Shown one piece after another: positions 1 to 8,563 of a stretch of 34,983 bases of DNA. This DNA comes from Bacteroidales bacterium (GTDB taxonomy: Bacteria; Bacteroidota; Bacteroidia; Bacteroidales; WCHB1-69): the NCBI GenBank assembly GCA_031272025.1, contig JAISUP010000009.1, positions 1 to 34,983 of the forward strand, written 5' to 3'. A program made the position numbers and the translations under genes. Position 1 is the first letter of the stretch. Each line of letters starts with the position of its first letter. Under the pieces are notes generated by a model, which did not search any database, was not told the origin of the DNA, and saw only the letters and a program-made list of their open reading frames with translations.

Positions 1-211
1 CGACCGCGGGAACGTACAAGGACACGCTACTGTCCATGTCGGGCTGCGATTCGGTCATCACGCTGACATTGACCGTCAAACCCGTGCTGCAAGCGACTTT
101 AAATCAAGAAATTTGCGAGGGAAGTGCTTACTTCTTCACGAGCAAGTACCCTGACCTCGCGACCGCGGGAACGTACAAGGACACGCTAACGTCCATGTCG
201 GGCTGCGATTC
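1..211 (+). repeat. Near-identical 52-bp direct repeat, 159-bp period, inside the adhesin gene
   Basis: Bases 1-52 and 160-211 agree at 50 of 52 positions; the two differences are at 30/189 and 31/190. The offset of 159 bases is exactly 53 codons, so the repeat is in phase with the protein repeat. Such high nucleotide identity suggests recent duplication or gene conversion of the unit. Copy 1 may extend beyond the window edge. Confidence 0.9.
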
Positions 212-1058
212 TATCGTGATGCTGCAACTTGCAGTAACGGAAGCCCCCGACACCACGAAGATTCTTGCAAACATCTGCTTGGGTAGTACCTATCGCGAAC
301 ACGGTTTTAACCTCACACCTACGAGGGCAGGACTTGTTACGGAATGCTTGTCCATAAGTAGAGGGTCAGGCTGTGATTCCACGGTAATGTTACTTTTGAC
401 CGTGATAAAGGTCCCGGACACCATTCGCTTGTTTGACAAAATTTGTCTGGGAAATACTTATACCAATCATGGGTTTAACATTACTCCTCTCTCTGCGGGC
501 ATCATTACGGAATACTTGTACTTGATGGCTTTATCAGGATGTGACAGTGTGGTGTGCATGGTACTACATGTGCCGGAGGTAAAAGTAGAGATTGTACCTT
601 CGACCTTTGATTTTTGCGATGACCACCATCTCACGCTCACCGCTGTTTCTCCCCAAACAGAATTCCGTTGGAATACCGGCGAGCAAGAATCCGTCATAAC
701 CGTTAGTAATAGTGGGACTTATAGTGTTACTGCTTTTGCCGGAGGATGTACTGCCACGGATCATTACACCATCGAACCGTGTTCCGATTTCGTTGTTTTT
801 CCTAATGCCATTACCCCCGGTAACGGAGACGGGCTAAACGACTATTTCTATTTACCCAACACTTCGGACGTGAACAAATTGAGTATTTTCATTTATGACC
901 GTTATGGAAAATTGGTTTTCTCTTCACACGACAAGCATTTTCAATGGGACGGGCGCAATCAGGGCAAACTTTTGCAAGGGGTTTATAGTTACGTGGCATT
1001 CATCATTCTTAACGATGGCACAGAAAAGCGTTTCACGGGAAGCGTTACGGTATTGTAA
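1..1058 (+). CDS. Repeat-rich surface adhesin, 3' end, with T9SS type B C-terminal domain
   Basis: The 5' end is cut by the window: the reading frame is open from base 3, and the first ATG in the window (36) lies inside a repeat, so it is not the start. Four copies of a roughly 53-residue unit are visible. Each has a pattern like IC.G..Y, then AG, then SGCDS followed by an alternating hydrophobic strand; the first two are nearly identical and the later ones diverged. Such CDS repeats are common in large Bacteroidetes surface proteins. The last ~90 residues (from FPNAITPGNGDGLND) match the gliding motility-associated C-terminal domain (CHU_C, TIGR04131 type), a T9SS sorting signal, so the protein is expected to be exported to the cell surface. 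It converges with lptD, the two stop codons lying 9 bases apart. The ligand is unknown. Confidence 0.85.
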   Translation, partial: TAGTYKDTLLSMSGCDSVITLTLTVKPVLQATLNQEICEGSAYFFTSKYPDLATAGTYKDTLTSMSGCDSIVMLQLAVTEAPDTTKILANICLGSTYREHGFNLTPTRAGLVTECLSISRGSGCDSTVMLLLTVIKVPDTIRLFDKICLGNTYTNHGFNITPLSAGIITEYLYLMALSGCDSVVCMVLHVPEVKVEIVPSTFDFCDDHHLTLTAVSPQTEFRWNTGEQESVITVSNSGTYSVTAFAGGCTATDHYTIEPCSDFVVFPNAITPGNGDGLNDYFYLPNTSDVNKLSIFIYDRYGKLVFSSHDKHFQWDGRNQGKLLQGVYSYVAFIILNDGTEKRFTGSVTVL

Positions 1059-1067
1059 AAAGACGAC

Positions 1068-3803
1068 TTACATATAATCTCTGAAATCTTTCTTTAAGTT
1101 ATATTTGAGGTCTTGCAATACAGATGCTTTCACGTTAATCGTGAAACTCCAACCTTTTTGAAAACCAAAAGGCACCCATTCGAAGTGCATTTCCCAACAA
1201 TGCAAATCTCTATAAATATCTAATTTTGTATATGTTAATTCTTTTCCAACGATGTCATAGCCGGTAGTTACGCCTACTTTCCATTTGCGGGTAATGTTAA
1301 AATCGCCCATGATGTTCACGGTATGAATCATGGCATTCGTGTACTTTTTGGGTGACAGTCCCCGATAATAAGCATAGTCATCGCGAAGATTATAGTCGAA
1401 AGAATAATTGAAAGTAAAAGACCACGGGTTACTAAAATCGGCATGGGTAGTAGAACCAAGCACGGCAGAGTTCAACGAGCGTTGGGACAAATTTCCCATG
1501 TTTTGTTGATTTGCCGGACGCTTTTTGTCGGATTTACCATTAAACGTGTTCCCGTCCAAAGTCCACGTTACTCCTAAATTGAAACTCGTGGACGAGAGCC
1601 TGAATAACTGCTTGTTTTCATTGATTTCCAATTTATTAACACGTTGTCCTTGTTCGTTAATACAATAAGGATCAAAGTTTACATTGGCAGTGATGTTAAT
1701 TTGCTTAAAAAGGACCGTGCGGGCACTAATCACGAGCGGTTGCCATTGTAGCGAATCGGCAGCAAAATCATATTGCGTACTAATACTTAAATTATCCAAT
1801 ATCACAATTTTTTTAGAGCCTGTAATGGTATCTTTTTTGGATTTTATTTTCATTTCCACGTTATTACTCAAACTAATAGAAGCCAAAGCCTGCGTGCGTA
1901 ACGAGGGAACTCCATAAGGGGTATTTTGGAAAAACGAATAAGGAATATCGGCATCGTTAATATAGTCATGATAGTAGCCTTGTAGAACCGATTCTTTATT
2001 TAGTCCGGGACGATAAGTGAAACTAATATTAGGGGTCATCACGTGACGAATACCCAGAAGTGCCCCTTGCTTAAACAAATACATGAAATAGACTTTGGTA
2101 CTAAACGCCGAAGACAAACTGAGATCATGTAGGGGATAAAAACCTCGACTAAAAATATCGGTTACCACGGGAATTAAGAGATTGTTCACGGTATCTTCGT
2201 TGACGGAAAATTCTTTTCGCGTATTTTGCAAATAAAAAATTTCATTAAAGTTCACACTGGTATTCCAGTTAAATTTGCCTAACTTTATAGGAATAGAAAG
2301 CGGGATATTGTGTTTCATGCCAATATTGGTTTGCCGCCACGTTTCAATCCGTTTAAGATTAGAATCTATGGTATTCATTTGATTACTCATACTCGAACGC
2401 CATTGCAAGGCAATATTATCCCACCATTTAAGGGTGCCTGTTTTATTTTTTTTTCTAAAAGGATAAAATTGATTCACGTACATATTCACATCGGGCAATG
2501 AAACCGTGGCATTATGTGTTTGTGTATTTTGGTCGTAAGAAAATGCCGCGTCTAAGAAAAAGACTCCTCCCGCGTTGGTGGAAAACGATATCTTCGAGGC
2601 ATATTGATTCGACAAGTAATCCATTGCAGAACTGGGGTTGTATTTGTTGTAATTGCTGGTAACAAAATTAACATGAGCCGAAAAACGGGTCGTGGGGTGA
2701 GACTTTGCATCTTGCTGATGTGTCCAATACACTTTAAAGTCGCTTGAAGGTGAAAAAGAAGATGTATAACGCTCGCCAAGCAACGTACGGGCATAACTCA
2801 TCTCTACCCTACCATTGCATTTATAGCGAAAAACGTAATTAGAATTTGCCCTTACAGCCCAACTGCCTCTCGTGAATATATCTGCTGTGAGCGCGAGGTC
2901 AATGTTGTCACTAAAACCAAAATAAAAACCAATCCCTTCAAAGCCAAACCCCATGTTCGCGGTTTCTCCAAATTTGGGCATGAGAAAACCCGAAGCCCGC
3001 CCTTTCTGATTAGGAAAAAACCCAAAAGGAATGGCTAAAAAAGTAGGCACATCACCAAAACTAAGATAGGCAGGACCGGTAATAATCTTGTCGTTAGGGA
3101 TAACCTTGGCTTTGGTAAAGGCTATTTCAAAATGAGGATGTTCTAATTCGCAAGTCGTGTATTTCCCCGACTTAATGTAACTGTAATCTTCCAATTTCTT
3201 GATTTGTTCTCCATGAATATATCCTTCGCCTTCGGTAGTAATCACGTGCGAAATTTTTCCTTTTTTGGTGGTAAAGTTATATTTGATTTCACGGGCGTGG
3301 TATTCTCCCACGTCTTGTTTAAAAACAGGATGTCCCCATATTTTTCCTACCGTATCGGCTATGCCACTGGCATATAATTCGTTTTGCTGAAAGTCAATCT
3401 CTATATATTGGGCATCTAATTCCATGTCCTCGTATTTGGTTACGGCTTCCGTGTAGAGATATACTTTTTTACGTTTCACATCTATTAAGATAGAATCTTC
3501 GGAATGATAATCCACAATCTTTTCCAATCCTTTTTTCGATATTTTTAGTGAAGGGATAGAATCTTTCGTTTTGTTCATCGTGTCAGGCGAGATCGTGGTA
3601 AGGGATACGGTATCCATTCGCGGGGCAATCGTGTCTTGCACCTTTAGAAGCGAATCGGGGGGCGGTGCCCACGACCAAAGAATTACTCCCGCGCGTACCG
3701 GCATGGAATAGAAAGAAACCAGCAAACATAAGGTATTGAAAAATAATACTATCCAATACCAGCAAAAAGAGGTCCGGGCTTTATGTAACCATTTCTTTTT
3801 CAA
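1068..3803 (-). CDS. lptD: LptD-like (OstA family) LPS assembly outer-membrane protein
   Basis: 911 residues, in the usual range for Bacteroidetes LptD homologues. Residues 1-12 are basic and 13-34 hydrophobic, which fits a signal peptide. Roughly residues 95-230 resemble the periplasmic OstA/LptA-like domain (repeated short strands with a DAQYIEID-like pattern). The rest is rich in alternating aromatic strands, as expected of a large outer-membrane beta barrel that inserts lipopolysaccharide into the outer leaflet with LptE. The start is TTG at 3803: no in-frame ATG fits before residue 34, and the TTG gives a good basic, hydrophobic leader. An AAAAAGG stretch lies upstream. It follows the nucleoside kinase gene by 14 bases and is probably the last gene of the ffh-dut-rhaT-kinase-lptD run. 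The family is clear; the LPS role is inferred from the family. Confidence 0.85.
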   Translation of the reverse strand: MKKKWLHKARTSFCWYWIVLFFNTLCLLVSFYSMPVRAGVILWSWAPPPDSLLKVQDTIAPRMDTVSLTTISPDTMNKTKDSIPSLKISKKGLEKIVDYHSEDSILIDVKRKKVYLYTEAVTKYEDMELDAQYIEIDFQQNELYASGIADTVGKIWGHPVFKQDVGEYHAREIKYNFTTKKGKISHVITTEGEGYIHGEQIKKLEDYSYIKSGKYTTCELEHPHFEIAFTKAKVIPNDKIITGPAYLSFGDVPTFLAIPFGFFPNQKGRASGFLMPKFGETANMGFGFEGIGFYFGFSDNIDLALTADIFTRGSWAVRANSNYVFRYKCNGRVEMSYARTLLGERYTSSFSPSSDFKVYWTHQQDAKSHPTTRFSAHVNFVTSNYNKYNPSSAMDYLSNQYASKISFSTNAGGVFFLDAAFSYDQNTQTHNATVSLPDVNMYVNQFYPFRKKNKTGTLKWWDNIALQWRSSMSNQMNTIDSNLKRIETWRQTNIGMKHNIPLSIPIKLGKFNWNTSVNFNEIFYLQNTRKEFSVNEDTVNNLLIPVVTDIFSRGFYPLHDLSLSSAFSTKVYFMYLFKQGALLGIRHVMTPNISFTYRPGLNKESVLQGYYHDYINDADIPYSFFQNTPYGVPSLRTQALASISLSNNVEMKIKSKKDTITGSKKIVILDNLSISTQYDFAADSLQWQPLVISARTVLFKQINITANVNFDPYCINEQGQRVNKLEINENKQLFRLSSTSFNLGVTWTLDGNTFNGKSDKKRPANQQNMGNLSQRSLNSAVLGSTTHADFSNPWSFTFNYSFDYNLRDDYAYYRGLSPKKYTNAMIHTVNIMGDFNITRKWKVGVTTGYDIVGKELTYTKLDIYRDLHCWEMHFEWVPFGFQKGWSFTINVKASVLQDLKYNLKKDFRDYM

Positions 3804-3817
3804 TTCAATATGCCTTT

Positions 3818-5473
3818 TTAATATCTGAACAAACTTCCCCCAACAAATTCTCGCAAGATGGAGCCGGAAGGTACCGATTGTTCGGGAATGGTTTTGAAAA
3901 AAGCGAGAAACTTAAGCAGTCGCCGTGCCTCCGCGTATTCGGGTGCTGTTTCCGGAATATCTCGCAAAAGAGGTATCGCCTGCTGTTTGAGTACCCCCAA
4001 TTCGCAAATCAAAGAAGTATTGAACATCGCGTCTGCCTGTTCCTGATACGGGAAAATGTATTTTGCCTCCCCTGAGCGCACGCTCGCCCAACGCCGAATC
4101 GTGTCCAACGCCGAATAGCCTCTAAATTGATAATCTCGTATCATTCTCCTGATAAGACGGTTATCTGTCGTTGGAATAGGATTTTGAGAATCAATAGAAA
4201 CAGGAATCAGTGCCGAGATGAAAATCTTGTACTTCACGGCATCATCTACTTGTGCCGTCAATCGCGGGTTCAAACAATGAATACCTTCAATTACCAATAT
4301 AGAGCGGGGTTCCATTCTTATTTTTTTTCCATGCCATTCTTTTTTTCCTGTCGTGAAATTAAAGGTTGGCAACTCCACCTCTTCTCCCTGAATCAAATGA
4401 TTGAGTGTTATATTAAATAATTGTAAATCAATAGCATCTATGGTTTCAAAATTATAATTTCCATGCTCGTCTTTGGGGGTATCTTCCCGTTCCACGAAAA
4501 AGTTATCCACGGATATTTGCACGGGACGGTACCCCAATACGCCTAACTGTACCGACAACCGTCTGCAAGTCGTTGTTTTTCCGGAACTTGAAGGACCACT
4601 CATTAACACCATCTTTATCGTTGTTTTCCGGTGTATTTCATCGGCAAGGTTGGCAATCTGCTTTTCGTGAAAAGCCTCCGATATTTGTATAAACTCTTCT
4701 ATTTCACCGTTTTCTATTTTCCTGTTGATATCCCTGATGTAAGGAACGCCAATGTCGGAAACCCATTTTTTATACGATTGATAGACAGAAAACAACTTGG
4801 GCGACTTACGCGTGATCCCTACTTGTAACGGGTTATACCTTGAAGGCAATTTGAGCAAAATCCCATTTTCGTATAACTCTAATTTATATACATTTACATA
4901 ATTTGTGGAGGGGACAAGAAAACCATAATAATAATTGACGGCATCCTGCAAACGATAAACGGAGGTAAAGATTTTGCCCCTGTCTTGAAAGAGATCTATT
5001 TTTTCGTATAATTGATGTTGTTCAAAAATCTGCATTGCCTCTCCGGTGAGCAATTCTTCTCGTTCAAAAGGGAGGTCTGCCGCGGTTAATGTTCTCATTC
5101 GCTCTTCTAAGCGACTAACAATCTTCTCATTTAATGGTTCTTGGCAGTTTTCTAACTCACAATATTTGCCCCCGGAGATAGAGTGCATAATTTTTAGATT
5201 TGCTCCCGGCATGAGGTCTCTCACTGCTTTATATAGCATAAAATACGCGGAACGACTATACATTCCCATGCCATATTCTGAGGTAATATCAAAAAAACGA
5301 ATCGTTACAGGCTTATGAATCCGGTAACTCATGTCGCGAACTTTATTGCTTACCAACGCTCCTAAAATAGAATATTCGGTAGGCACATTCTCTTGCTCGG
5401 CAATCTCCCGCAAAGAAGTCCCATACGGATATTCTCGCTTAGTTTCAATATTTTGCAAATAAATAGAAATCAT
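3818..5473 (-). CDS. Nucleoside (uridine) kinase with N-terminal TGS/tRNA-synthetase-like region
   Basis: 551 residues from the ATG at 5473. A longer frame upstream would start at a poor site and overlap rhaT, so I rejected it. The N-terminal ~60 residues look like a TGS domain, followed by a region resembling the second additional domain of threonyl/alanyl-tRNA synthetases. The C-terminal half is a uridine kinase/phosphoribulokinase-type P-loop domain with the Walker A motif GPSSSGKTT at residues 293-301. Bacteroidetes commonly carry this architecture, annotated as nucleoside kinase. It presumably phosphorylates a nucleoside such as uridine with ATP or GTP in pyrimidine salvage, though substrate specificity cannot be read from sequence. 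The gene follows rhaT by 28 bases on the same strand. Confidence 0.85.
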   Translation of the reverse strand: MISIYLQNIETKREYPYGTSLREIAEQENVPTEYSILGALVSNKVRDMSYRIHKPVTIRFFDITSEYGMGMYSRSAYFMLYKAVRDLMPGANLKIMHSISGGKYCELENCQEPLNEKIVSRLEERMRTLTAADLPFEREELLTGEAMQIFEQHQLYEKIDLFQDRGKIFTSVYRLQDAVNYYYGFLVPSTNYVNVYKLELYENGILLKLPSRYNPLQVGITRKSPKLFSVYQSYKKWVSDIGVPYIRDINRKIENGEIEEFIQISEAFHEKQIANLADEIHRKTTIKMVLMSGPSSSGKTTTCRRLSVQLGVLGYRPVQISVDNFFVEREDTPKDEHGNYNFETIDAIDLQLFNITLNHLIQGEEVELPTFNFTTGKKEWHGKKIRMEPRSILVIEGIHCLNPRLTAQVDDAVKYKIFISALIPVSIDSQNPIPTTDNRLIRRMIRDYQFRGYSALDTIRRWASVRSGEAKYIFPYQEQADAMFNTSLICELGVLKQQAIPLLRDIPETAPEYAEARRLLKFLAFFKTIPEQSVPSGSILREFVGGSLFRY

Positions 5474-5501
5474 CTTAATTTTTTTATTAGAAAAAACAAA
5501 A

Positions 5502-6545
5502 CTATGAAACCATACCACCTACCACAAGAACAGATGCGATGAGTACCGCGAGACCGACAATGAGCACAATAATGGTCTTTTGCCCCGCACCTTTCCATTC
5601 TTTGAGAATAATTCCCCAAACATTGCTAAACAAAACATTGAGCGACATAAGAATACACCAAGAAAAGGCAAGCAACACGGGGCTGCCGGTCAAGAAACTC
5701 TTGCCTATTTCGAGCCCAAAAAACTGTGAATACCAAAGTAATCCTGCCAAGGCACAGAATATGAAATTGTTAACAAAAATCCCGCTCGACACGGTTGCAT
5801 AATCTTTGAAAGTTTTGTGGGCAATATTTTGTTGAATGCAATAAGTGGCATTCGTGATAAAGCCGCCAATGGTAACGAGTAGCACGGACGGGAGCCCTGC
5901 AAAGAGTGGGGCAACACCTTGTTTGATGAGTTCATTTTTCACGGCTACCCCCGACTCGAGTCCCAGCGCGAAGCACGCGCTCATAATGCCAGCCAATAAG
6001 GCAATCAATAACCCTTTCTTTAAGGCAAAATCTTTTACTGCTTCCCGTTTCGCGTCTTCACTCATGTTGGCAGATTTCAAAGCCCCCGCGTAACCGATAA
6101 TCGCGATGCCGGCAATGGCAACTGCAACCCCAATAAGCAATATAAGTCCCTCGTCATGAAACAAATCTTTTCCATTGAGTAGCGCGGGAATTAAAGTGCC
6201 GAAAGCCGAGCAGGTACCCAACGCGAGCGATTGTCCGAGCGCGACTCCAAGATAACGCATACTTAGCCCGAAAGTAAGTCCCCCAATGCCCCAAAGTATC
6301 CCAAAACCAATGGCTTTCCATGCCGCCGCGTTGCCACCCGCCAACAAAACGTCTGATAACGTAGCCCCATCAGGAATAGCCAATAAAGCCCCAATTACGG
6401 GAAATACCAACCACGCGAAAATACCTTGAAACAACCAAAACGATTCCCACGACCACTGTTTTACTTTGCGAATAGGAACATAAGAACTCGATTGCCCAAA
6501 ACTGCCCAACGCGATAATTAACAAACCTAAAATAACATTTTCCAT
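5502..6545 (-). CDS. rhaT: L-rhamnose/H+ symporter family protein (RhaT)
   Basis: 347 residues from the ATG at 6545; a TTG five codons upstream (6560) is a weaker alternative. About ten hydrophobic segments span the protein, with the early signature GSFGQSSSYVPI followed by KQWSWESFW, which fits the RhaT branch of drug/metabolite transporters. The family imports L-rhamnose with a proton through the inner membrane. No rhamnose isomerase, kinase or aldolase gene lies nearby; instead it sits between dut and a nucleoside kinase gene. Transport of rhamnose is therefore a family inference, and another sugar or metabolite is possible. Confidence 0.85.
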   Translation of the reverse strand: MENVILGLLIIALGSFGQSSSYVPIRKVKQWSWESFWLFQGIFAWLVFPVIGALLAIPDGATLSDVLLAGGNAAAWKAIGFGILWGIGGLTFGLSMRYLGVALGQSLALGTCSAFGTLIPALLNGKDLFHDEGLILLIGVAVAIAGIAIIGYAGALKSANMSEDAKREAVKDFALKKGLLIALLAGIMSACFALGLESGVAVKNELIKQGVAPLFAGLPSVLLVTIGGFITNATYCIQQNIAHKTFKDYATVSSGIFVNNFIFCALAGLLWYSQFFGLEIGKSFLTGSPVLLAFSWCILMSLNVLFSNVWGIILKEWKGAGQKTIIVLIVGLAVLIASVLVVGGMVS

Positions 6546-6581
6546 GACAAAAATTTTCAAAAAAATAATAAAAAAACTGTT

Positions 6582-7016
6582 TTATGATGTTCCACTATGA
6601 CCAAATCCCCCTTCCCCGCGGTCGCTTTCAGAGAGTTCCTCCACGGGGAGCCACTCTATTCTTTCGTGTTTGGCGATAACCATTTGAGCAACGCGGTCCC
6701 CATCTTTGACCTCGAAAGGCACCGCGGACAAGTTGCACAAAATAACTTTAATTTCCCCGCGATAATCTGCATCAATAGTTCCGGGGGCATTTAAAATCGT
6801 GATCCCGTGTTTGGCAGCCAAGCCACTGCGGGGACGAATTTGTGCCTCGTAGCCTTCCGGCAACTCCATAAAAAGACCTGTCGATATCAACGACCGTCCC
6901 ATAGGAGATAAAACCACCGGCTCTATCAAATCGGCACGCAAATCCATGCCCGCCGAATAAAGAGTTGCATATTCCGGTAACGCGTGCTTCGACCGATTTA
7001 TAATTTTACACTTCAT
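6582..7016 (-). CDS. dut: Deoxyuridine 5'-triphosphate nucleotidohydrolase (dUTPase)
   Basis: 144 residues, normal for the trimeric dUTPase family. The conserved motifs are in order: AGMDLRA (motif 1), RPRSGLA (motif 2), the uracil-binding and catalytic stretch [11 protein letters not shown] (motif 3), GDRVAQMVI (motif 4), and the glycine-rich C-terminal [10 protein letters not shown] (motif 5). It hydrolyses dUTP to dUMP and pyrophosphate, keeping uracil out of DNA and feeding thymidylate synthesis. The start is the ATG at 7016. It lies 24 bases downstream of ffh and 36 upstream of rhaT, so it is probably co-transcribed. Uracil-DNA glycosylase, with a linked role, is encoded in the same window. 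Confidence 0.96.
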   Translation of the reverse strand: MKCKIINRSKHALPEYATLYSAGMDLRADLIEPVVLSPMGRSLISTGLFMELPEGYEAQIRPRSGLAAKHGITILNAPGTIDADYRGEIKVILCNLSAVPFEVKDGDRVAQMVIAKHERIEWLPVEELSESDRGEGGFGHSGTS

Positions 7017-7040
7017 TTTATATCAATATTTAATTATCTT

Positions 7041-8375
7041 TTATTTTCGCCCGGGAGCATTCAACGCGTGTAACAAATTTTTGGCTTTACCACTGTTAAC
7101 CATACGCATCATTTTGCGGGTTTCGTCAAATTGTTTGAGCAGTTTGTTTACTTCTTGAATGTTGCTACCACTACCCATCGCGATTCTTTTTTTGCGACTG
7201 CCATTGAGCAAATCGGGGTTCGCGCGTTCCGTTGGGGTCATTGAACGAATAATGGCTTCCACACTCTTGAACGCGGTTTCATCAATATCCATATTTTTAA
7301 TCGCTTTACCCATTCCGGGAATCATGCTCATCAGGTCTTTAATGTTTCCCATTTTTTTAATTTGTTGTATTTGAGCAAGAAAATCATTAAAGTCGAACTG
7401 ATTTTTGGCTATTTTCTTTTGCAGTTTGGCTGCTTCTTCTTCGTCAAACTGAGATTGAGCACGTTCTACGAAAGAGCGAATGTCGCCCATTCCCAATATT
7501 CGCTCCGCGAGGCGGTCGGGGTGGAATACATCTAACGCCTCCATTTTTTCACCGGTACCCACGAACTTAATGGGCTTATTTACCACGGCTTTAATGGTTA
7601 AGGCTGCCCCCCCGCGGGTATCACCATCCATTTTAGTCAGTATAACACCATCAAAATTAAGTTTGTCGTTGAATGCCTTCGCAGTATTTACCGCGTCCTG
7701 TCCGGTCATGGCATCTACAACAAAGAGAATTTCTTGCGGGTTCACGGCTTCTTTGATATTCCCTATCTCGGTCATCATCTCTTCGTCCACGGCTAACCGC
7801 CCGGCAGTATCCACGATAACCACGTTAAAACCCCATTCTTTCGCGTATTTTATCGCCTCTTTGGCTATTTTTACCGGTTCTTTGGAATCCGGATTGCTAA
7901 ATACTTCTACATCTATTTGTTGTCCCAATACTTTCAATTGGTCAATGGCAGCAGGTCGGTACACGTCTCCGGCAACCAAAAGTGGTTTTTTCCCGCGCTT
8001 ATTTTTAAGCAAATACGCCAATTTCGCCGCGTGCGTAGTCTTCCCCGAACCCTGTAATCCTGCCATTAAAATTACAGACGGACTCCCCGTCAGTCGAATA
8101 TCCGCGGCTTCACGACCCATCAATTGAACCATTTCATCGTAAGTAATCTTAACCATGAGTTGACTCGGGGACACCGCTTTGAGCACGTTCATACCTAACG
8201 CCTTCTTCTTAATGTCATCAGTAAAATCCTTGGCAATCTTAAAACTCACATCTGCATCTAAAAGGGCTTTCCTTACCTCTTTCATCGTCTCTGCAATGTT
8301 TATTTCCGTAATATAACCCTGCCCCTTAATGATTTTAAATGCCTTTTCTAACCGGTCTGTTAAATTTTCAAACAT
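7041..8375 (-). CDS. ffh: Signal recognition particle GTPase Ffh (SRP54)
   Basis: 444 residues. Residues 1-90 form the helical N domain. The GTPase G domain follows, with GLQGSGKT at 106-113, a DTAGR motif and a TKMDGD motif. From about 310 comes the methionine-rich M domain, which binds SRP RNA and signal peptides; it contains MSMIPGMGK and the SGSNIQEVNKLL helix. Ffh with 4.5S RNA delivers nascent membrane proteins to FtsY and the Sec translocon. It is the first gene of the minus-strand run, with a -7 box about 105 bases upstream, divergent from lpxC. Confidence 0.97.
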   Translation of the reverse strand: MFENLTDRLEKAFKIIKGQGYITEINIAETMKEVRKALLDADVSFKIAKDFTDDIKKKALGMNVLKAVSPSQLMVKITYDEMVQLMGREAADIRLTGSPSVILMAGLQGSGKTTHAAKLAYLLKNKRGKKPLLVAGDVYRPAAIDQLKVLGQQIDVEVFSNPDSKEPVKIAKEAIKYAKEWGFNVVIVDTAGRLAVDEEMMTEIGNIKEAVNPQEILFVVDAMTGQDAVNTAKAFNDKLNFDGVILTKMDGDTRGGAALTIKAVVNKPIKFVGTGEKMEALDVFHPDRLAERILGMGDIRSFVERAQSQFDEEEAAKLQKKIAKNQFDFNDFLAQIQQIKKMGNIKDLMSMIPGMGKAIKNMDIDETAFKSVEAIIRSMTPTERANPDLLNGSRKKRIAMGSGSNIQEVNKLLKQFDETRKMMRMVNSGKAKNLLHALNAPGRK

Positions 8376-8480
8376 TATATTTTATTTATTATCAGTATTA
8401 TAAATTTTAATTATGACGCTTATTTGTCATTTTTTCATGAAAAGGGTTTCCTTAGTATCCATCTTCATCAAAAAACATTG

Positions 8481-8488
8481 CAAAAGTA
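8481..8488 (-). promoter_or_regulatory. Bacteroidetes -7 box for ffh operon
   Basis: Reading the minus strand, TACTTTTG matches the TAnnTTTG consensus in all six fixed positions. It predicts a transcript start near 8477 and a leader of about 100 bases before the ffh ATG. I did not see a clear -33 element. Confidence 0.55.
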
Positions 8489-8530
8489 CGCTTTTTTTCG
8501 TAACATATCATTTTCTCGAAAAAATCATGT

Positions 8531-8538
8531 ATCTTTGC
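8531..8538 (+). promoter_or_regulatory. Bacteroidetes -7 box for lpxC
   Basis: TATCTTTG is a full match to TAnnTTTG and lies 25 bases before the lpxC ATG, giving a short leader of about 22 bases. It is divergent from, and 43 bases away from, the ffh -7 box. Confidence 0.65.
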
Positions 8539-8563
8539 ACCCCATTATTTATCATGTATTTGA

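Noticed and set aside
7480-8127. 215-residue plus-strand frame opposite ffh
   Set aside because: Antisense shadow of a strongly conserved GTPase gene, with no recognisable protein features.
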